Source: Chthonomonas sp. UBA2362 (GTDB taxonomy: Bacteria; Armatimonadota; Fimbriimonadia; Fimbriimonadales; Fimbriimonadaceae). From it: a stretch of DNA of 64,000 bases. Shown one piece after another: positions 20,988 through 30,395 of this stretch. Under the pieces are notes generated by a model. The model made no database searches. It was not told the DNA's origin and saw only the letters and a program-made list of their open reading frames with translations. The position numbers and the translations under genes were made by a program. How positions within the stretch are numbered: the first letter of the stretch is position 1; every line of letters begins with the position of its first letter. The stretch covers positions 698,199 through 762,198 of the forward strand of contig DDTO01000004.1 in the NCBI GenBank assembly GCA_002344135.1, given 5' to 3'.

Positions 20988-23510
20988 ATGGCCGACGACG
21001 CAGACGCGCTCGAAGAAGCCTGCCGGAGGATCATCGCGTACGGGCATGGCGACCCGCGTGAATGGATGGCTGGGCTGGAGCTTGCCACGCCGAGTCGGTC
21101 GTTCGCCAATTTGGGACGGCTGATCGAGACCTCTGCCAATCCCGACACCCGAATTCGTCTGCTCAGCAGCCATCCCCCGCTCGCCCAGAAACTCCTTATT
21201 CTTTTGGGCGCAGGAAGGCGGCTGCCCGACGCTCTCTTGCAGAATCCCGAGCTTGCCGACTGGATCGTCGACCCCGAGCGACCGGCCCACCCGCCTGAAT
21301 CCGAACTGATCGAAGCCGAGGCGCGACGCCAGGTCGCTGCGGCGCACTCGTACTCCCATCGCCTCGACCGACTCCGCTACGTCAAGCAGAAATGGAACCT
21401 CGCAATCGCCCTGGCCGATCTGGAGCGAGCGTGGAACCCGCAGGAGGTCTGGAGCGCGCTTTCGGATCTTGCCTCCGCGCTCCTTCGTGTCGTCCGTGAC
21501 GTCGCATGGCAGCACTATCGCGACGACCGCTCTCTCGGCGAGGTGGAGTGTCCAATCGTACCGATCGCCATGGGCAAGCTGGGCGGTGACGAACTCAACT
21601 ACAGTTCGGACGTCGACTTGCTCTTCGTGCTCGACGACGAAGCAGACGAAGCGCTGGAAAAGCACGCGTTGCGCTACTGCGAGTCGCTTCGAAAGGCGAT
21701 CGACGAGCCCATGGGTCGCGGATCGCTCTTCCGGGTCGATCTGCGTCTCCGTCCCTACGGGGGAGCCGGGCCGATCGCCAGCCGCTGGCGAGCACTCGAA
21801 ACCTACTACCGACTCTACAGCGAGCCTTGGGAGCAACTGGCACTGATCCGCTCGAAGCCGCTCGATCCTGGTACCGAAGAGCGCTGGAGGAGGCTTCGCG
21901 AGGAGATCTGCTTTCGCCCATCCCGCGGAGAGTGGTTCTTCGAGGAGATCGTCGCCATGCGTGAGCGAACCGAGTCGTTCAGTGAGCCCGAGGACCTCAA
22001 ACGAGGCCCCGGCGGCATCCGCGACGTCGAGATGCTCGTCCAAGCCCTTCAGGCGCTCGGGGGTAATACCCACGCCTGCCTCAGGGGCAGAAGTACCCTC
22101 CAGGTCCTTCATGAACTCTTAGCCCTCGGCATGCTCTCTGATGACGACGCGGCGGCCCTCGAAGGAGGCTACGTGCTCCTGCGCCAAGTCGAGCATCGCA
22201 GTCAGATCCTGGACGACCGTCAGACTCACCGACTGCCCTCGGACGAGGCGGATCGCCGGTACGTGGCGCAAACCCTCGGTTTTGCGACGACGGATGAACT
22301 CGTTGCCGCACTCGACGGCCACCGCAGGACCATTCGCGCGATCTACGAACGGCTCTTCCCGGCGTCCGCGGGGCGGACCTCTCGTTCTCTGGATGGGTTC
22401 GACGTCTGGCTGCGACGCTCGCCGTCTCCAGAAAGCCTTCGCGAGCTTATCGCGGCCGGCGGACCTGGTTGCGAACGCCTCGCCCGACTCGCAGAGGAGG
22501 CGCCCGTTCTCGTCGATCGCGTGGCTGGTGATGCGGCGCTGACCGAACTTATTCTCACCGGGGAGATCGAGGAAGCCGTCGATGTCGCAGAGCGGTTTCG
22601 CCAAGCCGGCGATCTCGGAAGGGCCGCCGGAGCGCTCTTCGCGATTTGGGCGACCCAACGGGTCCTGTCCGGACGAGCCGCGTTCGATCTATCCGAAGTG
22701 TTCGACAGCCAAATCGCGGAGACCTGTCGTCGCGCGGAGATCGACCTCGATATCGTCGCCATGGGCTCTTACGCGGGCCGATCGCTCGGCTACGCCTCGG
22801 ATGCGGACGTGATCCTTCTTGCGCCGCCCGGCAGCGTCCATTCCGAGGCCGAAACGGCGGCAGAGCGGTTGCTCGCCGAAGTCGAGACCCAGCATCGGGC
22901 AGGCTCGCCACTGGTCCTCGACCTGCGCCTGAGACCTGAGGGGCGCAAGGGCTCCTTGGTCATCCCCGAAGGCGGACTGCAAGCCTACTCGCGTTCTGCG
23001 ATGGAGTGGTGGGAGCGTTTCGCGCTTGGCCGGGCACGACTCGTCATCGGCAATCCGCGCGCGCTTGCCGCTGTCGAGGAAGCCGCATACGATCTGCCCC
23101 TCGACAGCGCTGCTCTTACTGAATTGCTCGCCATGAAGGAGCGCATCGAATCTGAGCGTGTCTCGCCAGGCGAGGGCGCCGGGAGCATCAAGCTTGGACC
23201 CGGAGGGATGGCCGACCTGGAGTGGGCCATCCAACTTCTGGTCGCGCGGCACCTGCAACAAGAGCCTCCACGCGAGCCGGAACTCTTTGCAAGAATCGCC
23301 ATCCTCACCCAAAAAGGCTTCATCGATCCCATCCTCGCTCGCCGCTTGCGGGCCGCATGGGAGGAACTCGATCGCCGCAGATTCTTCCAAGCGGTCGCTC
23401 TGGGAGGGGCAGGGGTTTCGCCGGGCCAGAATGGTCCGCCGGACGCGGAATCCATCTCCGACCTTATCCGCGGGTTCTACGAAGACACCGTCGCCAGTCT
23501 GTCCGCTTAG
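20988..23510 (+). CDS. glnE: Glutamine synthetase adenylyltransferase/deadenylase
   Basis: 840 aa. GlnE adds AMP to glutamine synthetase and removes it in response to nitrogen status. Both nucleotidyltransferase domains are visible: AMGKLGGDELNYSSDVDLLF at about residues 187-206 for the N-terminal deadenylase half, and MGSYAGRSLGYASDADVILL at about 592-611 for the C-terminal adenylylase half. The protein is about 100 residues shorter than the E. coli enzyme, mainly at the N-terminus. Glutamine synthetase and PII are not in the window. purH follows after 27 bp. Confidence 0.93.
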   Translation: MADDADALEEACRRIIAYGHGDPREWMAGLELATPSRSFANLGRLIETSANPDTRIRLLSSHPPLAQKLLILLGAGRRLPDALLQNPELADWIVDPERPAHPPESELIEAEARRQVAAAHSYSHRLDRLRYVKQKWNLAIALADLERAWNPQEVWSALSDLASALLRVVRDVAWQHYRDDRSLGEVECPIVPIAMGKLGGDELNYSSDVDLLFVLDDEADEALEKHALRYCESLRKAIDEPMGRGSLFRVDLRLRPYGGAGPIASRWRALETYYRLYSEPWEQLALIRSKPLDPGTEERWRRLREEICFRPSRGEWFFEEIVAMRERTESFSEPEDLKRGPGGIRDVEMLVQALQALGGNTHACLRGRSTLQVLHELLALGMLSDDDAAALEGGYVLLRQVEHRSQILDDRQTHRLPSDEADRRYVAQTLGFATTDELVAALDGHRRTIRAIYERLFPASAGRTSRSLDGFDVWLRRSPSPESLRELIAAGGPGCERLARLAEEAPVLVDRVAGDAALTELILTGEIEEAVDVAERFRQAGDLGRAAGALFAIWATQRVLSGRAAFDLSEVFDSQIAETCRRAEIDLDIVAMGSYAGRSLGYASDADVILLAPPGSVHSEAETAAERLLAEVETQHRAGSPLVLDLRLRPEGRKGSLVIPEGGLQAYSRSAMEWWERFALGRARLVIGNPRALAAVEEAAYDLPLDSAALTELLAMKERIESERVSPGEGAGSIKLGPGGMADLEWAIQLLVARHLQQEPPREPELFARIAILTQKGFIDPILARRLRAAWEELDRRRFFQAVALGGAGVSPGQNGPPDAESISDLIRGFYEDTVASLSA

Positions 23511-23522
23511 GCCGGCATCCCG

Positions 23523-23537
23523 CATAATTGCTTCGCC
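23523..23537 (+). promoter_or_regulatory. Candidate -10 hexamer of purH, leaderless
   Basis: CATAAT at 23523-23528 ends 9 nt before the purH ATG, without a Shine-Dalgarno. Confidence 0.4.
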
Positions 23538-25073
23538 ATGCCGCGCGCCCTCCTCTCCGTCACCGACAAGACCGGCCTCGTCGATTTAGCCAGGGGCCTT
23601 GCGGCGCGGGATTACGAGATCGTGGCCACCGGGGGAACCGCGAGGATGCTCCAAGAAGCCGGATTGACCATCACCGAAGTCGCCGCTGTCACCGAGTTCC
23701 CCGAGATGCTCGGCGGGCGCGTGAAGACGCTCCACCCGCGAATCCACGCCGGCCTCCTCGCCGATCGCTCGGACCCCGACCACGCGCGTCAGCTCGAAGA
23801 AGCCCGCATCGCACCTTTCGACGTCCTCTGCGTCAATCTCTATGCCTTCGAGGCCACCGCCCGCCGTGGCGCCGAGTTCCCCGAGATCGTCGAGTCCATC
23901 GATATCGGAGGCCCCGCCATGATCCGCGCCGCGGCGAAGAACTCCGGGAACGTCTTTGTTGTCGTCGATCCCGGCGACTACGATTTTCTACTTCAGACGC
24001 TCGATGCCGCCCCCGAGGCCGCCCAGGAAGCGAGATTGCGGCTCATGGCGAAGGCATTTCGCCATACGGCGGTCTACGACGCGACCATCTCCCGGGTCCT
24101 TGCCGAACGCACCGGCGAGCCCCTCGCCGAAGCGATCGCTTGGGGAGGACGCCGAACGCTCTCCCTGCGCTACGGGGAGAACCCACACCAGGCTGCCGCC
24201 CTCTACCTCGACCCATTGGCCGAGGCGGGGGTCGGGGCGGCAACCCAGATTTGGGGCAAGGAGCTCGGCTACAACAACCTCCTCGACGCCGACGCCGCCT
24301 GGGAACTCGTCCTCGATCTCCCGCCCGATGCATGCGCCATCGTCAAGCACGGCAATCCTTGCGGAGCAGCAATTGGCAACACCCCAGCGGATAGCTACCG
24401 CCTGGCCAAAGCCGCTGATCCCGTTTCGGCCTTCGGGGGCATCGCCGCGTTCCATGGAGCGGTGGACGGCCCGACCGCCGAGGCAATGGCCGAGAAGGGC
24501 AACTTTCTCGAAGTCGTCGTCGCCGAGCGCTTCGACGAGGACGCCCGCGAGGTTTTCCAGAGCAGGACCGGCTGGGGACAGGACGTCCGCCTCCTCGAAG
24601 CGAGGAAAGCCGTGCCCGGTCCGGATGTCACCTACCGCTCGATTCGCGGGGGCATGCTTGTCCAAACCCGCGACACTGATCAGATCCTCGAATGGATCGT
24701 GGCCGGTGCAAGAGCCCCCACCGAGACCGAGATGCGCGCCCTCCGGTTCCAATGGGCCATCGTCCGCCACGTCAAGTCGAACGCCATCGTCGTTGGCGAC
24801 GCATTCCGGATGCTGGGGGTCGGCGCGGGCCAGATGAACCGTGTCCAGTCCGTCCGTCTTGCCCTCGACCAGGCGGGCGAAGGAGCCCGAGGCGCGGTTC
24901 TCGCCAGCGACGCGTTCTTCCCGTTCCCCGATTCCGTCGAGGTGGCCGCAGAAGCCGGGATCGCCGCAATCGTCCAGCCGGGCGGGAGCAAGAAGGATGC
25001 CGAGGTCGTCGAGGTGGCCGACCGTCTAGGCGTCGCGATGGTCTTCACCGGAACCCGTCACTTCCGACACTAG
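23538..25073 (+). CDS. purH: Bifunctional AICAR transformylase/IMP cyclohydrolase
   Basis: 511 aa, full length. It performs the last two steps of IMP synthesis. The N-terminal IMP cyclohydrolase (MGS-like) domain shows SVTDKTGLVDLARGL and TGGTARML, with the EFPEMLGGRVKTLHP motif at about residues 55-69. The transformylase domain shows LRYGENPHQAA at about 210 and the catalytic Lys-His in IVKHGNPCGAA at about 273-283. The C-terminal TGTRHFRH ending matches the family. It is an isolated pur gene between glnE and an EVE-domain gene. Confidence 0.97.
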   Translation: MPRALLSVTDKTGLVDLARGLAARDYEIVATGGTARMLQEAGLTITEVAAVTEFPEMLGGRVKTLHPRIHAGLLADRSDPDHARQLEEARIAPFDVLCVNLYAFEATARRGAEFPEIVESIDIGGPAMIRAAAKNSGNVFVVVDPGDYDFLLQTLDAAPEAAQEARLRLMAKAFRHTAVYDATISRVLAERTGEPLAEAIAWGGRRTLSLRYGENPHQAAALYLDPLAEAGVGAATQIWGKELGYNNLLDADAAWELVLDLPPDACAIVKHGNPCGAAIGNTPADSYRLAKAADPVSAFGGIAAFHGAVDGPTAEAMAEKGNFLEVVVAERFDEDAREVFQSRTGWGQDVRLLEARKAVPGPDVTYRSIRGGMLVQTRDTDQILEWIVAGARAPTETEMRALRFQWAIVRHVKSNAIVVGDAFRMLGVGAGQMNRVQSVRLALDQAGEGARGAVLASDAFFPFPDSVEVAAEAGIAAIVQPGGSKKDAEVVEVADRLGVAMVFTGTRHFRH

Positions 25074-25081
25074 CCTCGCGA

Positions 25082-25094
25082 TACAATTGGGCGG
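25082..25094 (+). promoter_or_regulatory. Candidate -10 hexamer of the EVE gene, leaderless
   Basis: TACAAT at 25082-25087 ends 7 nt before the ATG at 25095. It lies only 9 bp after the purH stop, and there is no Shine-Dalgarno. Confidence 0.45.
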
Positions 25095-25613
25095 ATGCGT
25101 TATTGGCTGATGAAGTCCGAACCCGAAACCTACGGCATCGATGACCTCGAGCGCGAGCGCGTGAACATGTGGGAAGGCTGCCGAAACTACACCGTCCGCA
25201 ACTTCATCCGAGACGACATGAAGCCCGGCGACCTCGCCTTCTTCTACCACTCGAACGCCGACCCGAGCGGCATCGTCGGCATCATGCGGATCATTAGCGA
25301 TGCCTATCCCGATCCCACGCAGTTCGACTCTAAGAGCCACTACTACGACCCCAAGAGCCCTGTGGAGAGCCCGCGCTGGCTGGTGCGCGACGTTGAGTTC
25401 GTCGAGAAGTTCCCCCGAACAATTTCGCTCGCCGAGCTGCGCGAGACGCCTGGCCTCGAGGACATGCTCGTGATTCGCAAAGGCCAACGGCTCAGTGTCA
25501 TGCCGGTGGAGCCCGACGAGTGGGAGATCGTCCTCGCGTTGGCGAGCCCGAGGATCCCCCTCGCTGGGCGAGGGGGACCTGGCCGGGCGCAGCCCGTGCC
25601 TGAGGGGGAGTAA
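25095..25613 (+). CDS. EVE domain protein with a repeat-derived C-terminus
   Basis: 172 aa. EVE (PUA-like) domains bind modified bases such as 5-methylcytosine derivatives in DNA or modified RNA. The start MRYWLMKSEPETY, the segment MWEGCRNYTVRNFIRDDMKP (about residues 27-46), the FFYHSN motif and the RLSVMPVEPDEWEIVLALA ending fit the family. After about residue 150 the sequence SPRIPLAGRGGPGRAQPVPE is translated dispersed repeat A and also supplies the stop, so the native stop seems to have been lost to repeat insertion. No restriction genes are nearby. Confidence 0.88.
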   Translation: MRYWLMKSEPETYGIDDLERERVNMWEGCRNYTVRNFIRDDMKPGDLAFFYHSNADPSGIVGIMRIISDAYPDPTQFDSKSHYYDPKSPVESPRWLVRDVEFVEKFPRTISLAELRETPGLEDMLVIRKGQRLSVMPVEPDEWEIVLALASPRIPLAGRGGPGRAQPVPEGE

Positions 25614-25617
25614 TACT
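25547..25617. repeat. Dispersed repeat family A copy
   Basis: A minus-oriented copy with ATCCCCCTCGCTGGGCGAGG and GCCTGAGGGGGAGTAATA. It overlaps the last 20 or so codons of the EVE gene. Confidence 0.75.
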
Positions 25618-25731
25618 CCAGTCCCCAAGTAAGATAGTTCTATGGCGCGATGGCGATCCTAGCAGGGGCGGGAGGGCCTGCGAACCAACGCCTCGCGCGA
25701 CCTTCGCAAGGCGCTCTCCGCCAGCGAACGG

Positions 25732-26013
25732 GTGCTGTGGCAGGAACTCAGGGGCGACAAGGCAAGGGCGAGGGTTCGCCGCCAACATCCGCTCGGCCCC
25801 TACGTCATCGACTTCTACGTCCCCAGCGCACGCCTTGCCATCGAAGTCGACGGCGAGCAGCACGATCCCGCAGCTAACCGCAAACGGGATGCCTACCTGC
25901 GGCGTCAAGGAATCCAGACTCTCCGCATCCCTAGCCTCGACCTCTTCGACGACGTCCGGCGTGGCGAGTGGCTCCAGGTCATCGAGCGTACGATTCACGA
26001 ACGCGGTTCGTGA
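25732..26013 (+). CDS. DUF559 nuclease-like protein, probably 5'-disrupted
   Basis: 93 aa if begun at the GTG at 25732. DUF559 proteins share the Vsr-like endonuclease fold. The core reads RRQHPLGPYVIDFYVPSARL and then AIEVDGEQHD, with the expected Asp and Glu, followed by YLRRQGIQTLRIPS. Family members normally start about 20 residues earlier. That stretch (RTNASRDLRKALSASER) is present in frame from about 25681, and an in-frame ATG at 25642 is cut off from it by a TAG at 25660-25662. The gene may therefore be a recent pseudogene or use the internal GTG. It sits between repeat copies. Confidence 0.6.
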   Translation: MLWQELRGDKARARVRRQHPLGPYVIDFYVPSARLAIEVDGEQHDPAANRKRDAYLRRQGIQTLRIPSLDLFDDVRRGEWLQVIERTIHERGS

Positions 26014-26041
26014 GGTGGAACTAGCAGGCGAGGTTTCTTTA

Positions 26042-26300
26042 TTACTCCCCCTCTTCGCGCGCTTCGCGGCGAAGGTCCCCCTCGTCGAGACGAGGGGGAG
26101 CCCGAGAATCCCCCTCGCTGCGCGAGGGGGATCTGGCCGGGCGCAGCCCGTGCCTGAGGGGGAGTCATGAAAGCCTTTGACTATTACTCCCCCTCTTCGC
26201 GCGCTTCGCGGCGAAGGTCCCCCTCGTCGAGACGAGGGGGAGCCGAGAATCCCCCTCGCTGCGCGAGGGGGAACTGGCCGGGCGAAGCCCCAGCCGGCCC
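26042..26300. repeat. Dispersed repeat family A: two 142-bp units
   Basis: The block beginning TTACTCCCCCTCTTCGCGCG occurs at 26042 and again at 26184. Each unit holds three hairpins: TTCGCGCGCTTCGCGGCGAA, CCCCCTCGTC-GAGACGAGGGGG and CCCCCTCGCTGCGCGAGGGGG, followed by the GGCCGGGCG...GCC module shared with other copies. No gene is seen in 26014-26420. Confidence 0.8.
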
Positions 26301-26318
26301 GGGAGTGGTTTGCGGGGT

Positions 26319-26371
26319 GCCGTCACTCTCCATCCCCAACCCCTTCCTCTCGCAAGGCGAAAGGAAGGGCT
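26319..26371. repeat. Dispersed repeat family C copy
   Basis: CCGTCACTCTCCATCCCCAA followed by CCCCTTCCTCTCGC and GCGAAAGGAAGGG. A near-identical block is at 47089-47141, and its hairpin half recurs at 33475-33509. Confidence 0.65.
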
Positions 26372-26420
26372 CGTTATCTCCCCCTTCATCGCGCGGCATG
26401 ATGTCCCGCGCGATATTCCC

Positions 26421-29400
26421 TCACGGCCAAAAGAGCTCGTCGATATTTTCGGCCATCCCCGCTTCCCAAATCGGCTTCCAGGCCGTGCCGAGCAGCGCTT
26501 GGGCTTGGGCGAGCGCCTCTTCGACTCGAGAGGCGTCGGCCGGAGCCGGGGGAGAGCCGATTTCCTCTCTAAGGCGAGCGGCGCGGGCGAAGAGCAAGAC
26601 GGCCCGCTCGGAGTCGCCGGCTCGAGAGGCCACTACGCCCAGCCCTTCCAGCGCGAGCGCGACTCCACTTCGATTGCCGATCTTCCGCCTGATCTCCAGG
26701 CTGCCCTTCAAATGCTCGTTTGCTTCTTGCAGTCGCCCGGAGTCCGCCGCTAGGTTGCCCAGATTCGCCAGCGCCGCCGCGATGCCCCATTTGTCTCCCA
26801 CCTCCCGGTGAATATCGAGGCTTTCGTGTAGCAGCTCTTCGGCTCGCTGTAGCTCGCCGCGGCTGAGCGCGACCATACCGAGGTTGCTGAGGCAGCTCGC
26901 TTGGGCCCGACGATCTCCCGCCCGTCGGGCGAGCTCGAGGCTCTGCGAGTAGTGCTGGCCGGCCGACTCCAGATCCCCCTGCTGCCGCGCCACGATGCCG
27001 AGGGAATTGAGCGCTCGCGCCACGCCCAGCCAATCGCCTATCGCCTCCCGCACTTCGAGGCTTTCTTTCAAGACCTGCTCGGCCTTCTGGTACTCGCGGA
27101 GGTCGGTATAGACGATGCCGAGCCAGTTCAGGGCCGCACCGATCCCGAAGCGATCGTCGAGAACTCGCCAGATCGCGAGGGCGCCGCGAAAGTACGCACG
27201 CGCGAGCGCATACTCGCCTTCTTCGAAGCCGACCGACCCGAGCGAGGTCAGGCACAGCGCGATCCCGTGCATGTTCGGGCGCCTTCGGAAGAGCCGATGC
27301 GCCAACTCCGAGCGAGCCCGTGCAGTGGAGTAATCGCCCTGCAGATAGGCCAGCCGGGCCGCTCCATGAAGGGCCGATGCGAGGACTTCGCCATCGAGTC
27401 CTTCGATCGGCAGCGCAAGCACCTTTTCCGCCCACTCCCGTCCCTCGGCGACGAGCCCACGCTGGTGCCAATATCTCCACAGGGCAGCGACGAACCGCAA
27501 GCCGATCTCAGGCTGAAGCTGCTGGATCGCGTACGTGAGGGCCGACCGGAGGTTGCCGCGCTCGGCATCCAGTCGCTCTTGCCAAGATTCGAATTCCGGC
27601 TTCGTCAAGAACGGCTCGGCTTCCTCGGCCAGCGCGAGGTAGTGGTGCAAGTGCCGCTCGTCGAGGACGCTCTGTCGTTCGCAGACCTCCAAGGCAAAAG
27701 TCCTCAGAGTTTCGAGCATCGAAAACCGGATGCTGCCGAACGAATCCTCCTCCCCGCCGATCATCGAGAATTCGACCAACTCGGCGAGATAGTCCAGCGC
27801 GAGTGGCTCTTCCAGGACCTCCTCAGCCGCTTCGAGGGTCCAGCCTCCGTGAAAGACCGACAGGCCGGCGAAGAACCTCTGCAGCGACGGGTGGAGGAGG
27901 CAGTAGCTCCACTCGATGGCATTTCGCATCGTGTGGTGCCGCGCGGCCGAGTCACGCTCCCTCCCGACGAACACGTCGAGCCGCGACGGCAGGCGCTCCA
28001 GCATCTGGGCCGGGCCGAGAACCTGCGCTCGCGAGGCTGCCAATTCGATCGCCAAGGGAATGCCATCGAGCGCGCGGCACAGTTCTGCGACCGCCGACGA
28101 GTTGGACGGGGTCAGCTGAAAGTCCGGGCGGACGGCCCTTGCACGATCGACGAAGAGCGCGACGCAAGCGTTGCCTTCGACGTCACTCGCTTCCGCGCCC
28201 GGATCGGGAACCTGCAGGGGCCCGACCCGGATCTCGATCTCGCCTTCGATGCCGAGCCTTCGCCTCGAACTGGCCAGGATCCTCGCGCCAGAGAGGTCGA
28301 TCAGTGCTCGGATGCTCCGGGTCGTCGCCCCATCCTCGAGCAATTGCTCGAGATTATCGAGCACGAGCAGCGCTGGCTCCGATCCGATCGCTTCGGCGAG
28401 GCTCTCCGGCGACGGCTTCTGAGCGCTCGCGAACCCGATGGCTGCGGCGATACCGGCCAGCAGCTCGTCGCTCGTCCTTGCATCGGCGAGCGGGACGAAC
28501 CACAGGCGATCGCCGTAGGCCGGCTGAAGGCGCTGTACAGCCTCGATGCTCAGCCTCGTCTTGCCTGCCCCACCCGGTCCGGTGGAGGTCGCGACGCGCC
28601 TTCCCGACTCTGGGGCGAGGTTCTCGGCGAGCCGGGCAACCTCCTCTTCACGCCCGAAGAACGCATTGTGGAACTGCGGAATCCGGATCCTCAAGGCCGG
28701 CGGCTCGACCCGCGGCACAGATTCCGGCGGCCCTTCGTCGATGACTGCTGGGCCGGGGTCAGGCTTTACCCGTTCGAGCAGATCCTTCAAGCCGGAGGTC
28801 GGCCGCAACCCGAGCGCGCGAAGATTGCGAGTTAGTTCGGCGACGACGACTTTTGCCTCATCCCGTCGCCCTTGCGCGATCAGTGCCTGCACGGCGATCT
28901 CTGCGGTCGCCTCGCAGGCAGGGTCGGCGGACAGCCAACGCTTTGCAACGATCGCCGCCCGACCGAATTCTTCCTCCCCTAGCAAGCGACGGGCCGAGCG
29001 CACCGCGAAAGCTTCGAATCGGTTGCGCAGGGAGTCGCGCTCGGTCTTTATCCAGGCTTCGCCCAGTCCGGCGGCGAAAGGCCCGCCGATCAGTTCAAGG
29101 GCCGCCTCATAGTCCCCGATTCTCTCCAAGCGGACGACTTCGCTGAGGTCGACCCAGACTCCCTGATCGAGTGAGACCGCCGTGCGATCAGCCACGAGAA
29201 CGCTCCCTGCAGAGGTCTCGGGCGGCTCGAGCTGATGACGGAGTGACGAAATCGCCTGGCTTAGGCTGTTTCTGCCTTGCGCGAACTCGGCATCGGGCCA
29301 AAGCAGCCCGATGAGGTCCTCGCGCGGAACCGGCCTGCCCGTATGAAGGGCCAAAAAGGCCAGCAGGGCGGCCGTCTTTTGCGTGCGGAAGCGTGTCTCG

Positions 29401-29462
29401 AGTCGGCCATCACGCTCGATCCGGACGGCTCCGAGCACATAGACTCGACAAGGTCCCGTCAT
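26421..29462 (-). CDS. SARP-like STAND regulator 1 (wHTH-BTAD-ATPase-TPR)
   Basis: 1013 aa, AfsR-like. In order: an OmpR-type winged helix (about residues 5-95, with LIGLLWPDAEFAQGRNSLSQ), a BTAD domain (about 100-235), and an NB-ARC-type ATPase with P-loop GPGGAGKT at 295-302, Walker B LLVLDNLEQL at about 365-374, ASSRR at about 395 and a GIPLAIELAASRA segment near 475. A long TPR region (about 640-980) follows. Such proteins bind direct repeats near promoters when the sensor domains are engaged. The start is 54 bp from, and divergent to, two glycosyltransferases and an O-antigen-ligase-like gene, its likely targets. TAAACT lies 9 nt before the ATG. Confidence 0.9.
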   Translation of the reverse strand: MTGPCRVYVLGAVRIERDGRLETRFRTQKTAALLAFLALHTGRPVPREDLIGLLWPDAEFAQGRNSLSQAISSLRHQLEPPETSAGSVLVADRTAVSLDQGVWVDLSEVVRLERIGDYEAALELIGGPFAAGLGEAWIKTERDSLRNRFEAFAVRSARRLLGEEEFGRAAIVAKRWLSADPACEATAEIAVQALIAQGRRDEAKVVVAELTRNLRALGLRPTSGLKDLLERVKPDPGPAVIDEGPPESVPRVEPPALRIRIPQFHNAFFGREEEVARLAENLAPESGRRVATSTGPGGAGKTRLSIEAVQRLQPAYGDRLWFVPLADARTSDELLAGIAAAIGFASAQKPSPESLAEAIGSEPALLVLDNLEQLLEDGATTRSIRALIDLSGARILASSRRRLGIEGEIEIRVGPLQVPDPGAEASDVEGNACVALFVDRARAVRPDFQLTPSNSSAVAELCRALDGIPLAIELAASRAQVLGPAQMLERLPSRLDVFVGRERDSAARHHTMRNAIEWSYCLLHPSLQRFFAGLSVFHGGWTLEAAEEVLEEPLALDYLAELVEFSMIGGEEDSFGSIRFSMLETLRTFALEVCERQSVLDERHLHHYLALAEEAEPFLTKPEFESWQERLDAERGNLRSALTYAIQQLQPEIGLRFVAALWRYWHQRGLVAEGREWAEKVLALPIEGLDGEVLASALHGAARLAYLQGDYSTARARSELAHRLFRRRPNMHGIALCLTSLGSVGFEEGEYALARAYFRGALAIWRVLDDRFGIGAALNWLGIVYTDLREYQKAEQVLKESLEVREAIGDWLGVARALNSLGIVARQQGDLESAGQHYSQSLELARRAGDRRAQASCLSNLGMVALSRGELQRAEELLHESLDIHREVGDKWGIAAALANLGNLAADSGRLQEANEHLKGSLEIRRKIGNRSGVALALEGLGVVASRAGDSERAVLLFARAARLREEIGSPPAPADASRVEEALAQAQALLGTAWKPIWEAGMAENIDELFWP

Positions 29463-29516
29463 CGAAGCCTCAGTTTACGACGCGGGTACCCTGCCAAAGT
29501 TCGCCGCCCGCCGACC

Positions 29517-30395
29517 ATGCTCAGCATTCTGATCGTTAACTGGAATACCCGCGATCTGCTCGGCGCATGTCTTGCCTCTATCCGCCGATTTCCCCCTTCC
29601 GATCCCTACGAAGTCATCGTGGTGGACAATGCCTCATCCGACGGCAGCGCGGCGCTGGTGGCCGAACAGTATCCGACCGTACGGCTCCTCGAGCCGGGTA
29701 CTAATCTTGGATATGCCGCGGGAAACAACCTGGCCTTTGCGCACGCCGAAGGCGAGTTCCTCTTGACGCTGAATCCGGACACGGAGTTTGTCGACGAATC
29801 GCTTCAGCGCGCAGTAGCGTTCATGGAGGGACATCCCGATATCGGAGTGCTTGGCGCGCGTCTCGTCGATCCCGGTCCCGAAGGGAGAACGCAGCCCAGT
29901 GTCCGGGGCTTCCCGTCGCTGGTGGGAATCTTCGGCGACGCGACGGGACTCGGACGACTCTTCCCCCGCGCGGCCCTGGGCTCCTACCGTCTTCGCGCCT
30001 TCGATTACGAACGCGGAGGTCCGGCCCCGCAGCCGATGGGCACGTTTCTGCTCTTTCGCCGATCGGCGATCGAAGCCGCCGGAGTCTCGCCAAAGGCGCC
30101 TTTCGACGAATCGTTCCCGATCTTCTTCAACGAGGTCGATCTGCTGCGGCAGATGGCCGACGCCGGCTTCCCCGCTTGGTATGAGCCATCGGTCGGAATC
30201 GTCCATCATGGGGGAGCGAGCACGCGGCAGATACGACCGTCGATGATCTGGGAGTCGCATCGAAGCCTGCTCCGCTACCTACGGAAGCACAGTTCGGGAG
30301 CTGGTCGAGCCGTGGTCCTTCCAATCGTCGCTGCGCTCGTGTGGCTGGCCGCGCTCGTTCGTGCAAGGGGGTGGAGTCCTGGATTTCGACCTTAG
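29517..30395 (+). CDS. Family 2 glycosyltransferase
   Basis: 292 aa from the ATG at 29517; the frame is open further upstream but there overlaps the divergent regulator. The GT-A fold is indicated by ILIVNWNTRDLL at the start, EVIVVDNASSDGS at about residues 35-47 and LTLNPDTEF at about 82-90, where NPD stands for the metal-binding DxD region. A DESFPIFFNEVDLLRQM segment matches rhamnosyl-type GT2 enzymes (WbbL-like). The C-terminal hydrophobic segment could touch the membrane. It is first in a three-gene polysaccharide operon. Confidence 0.9.
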   Translation: MLSILIVNWNTRDLLGACLASIRRFPPSDPYEVIVVDNASSDGSAALVAEQYPTVRLLEPGTNLGYAAGNNLAFAHAEGEFLLTLNPDTEFVDESLQRAVAFMEGHPDIGVLGARLVDPGPEGRTQPSVRGFPSLVGIFGDATGLGRLFPRAALGSYRLRAFDYERGGPAPQPMGTFLLFRRSAIEAAGVSPKAPFDESFPIFFNEVDLLRQMADAGFPAWYEPSVGIVHHGGASTRQIRPSMIWESHRSLLRYLRKHSSGAGRAVVLPIVAALVWLAALVRARGWSPGFRP

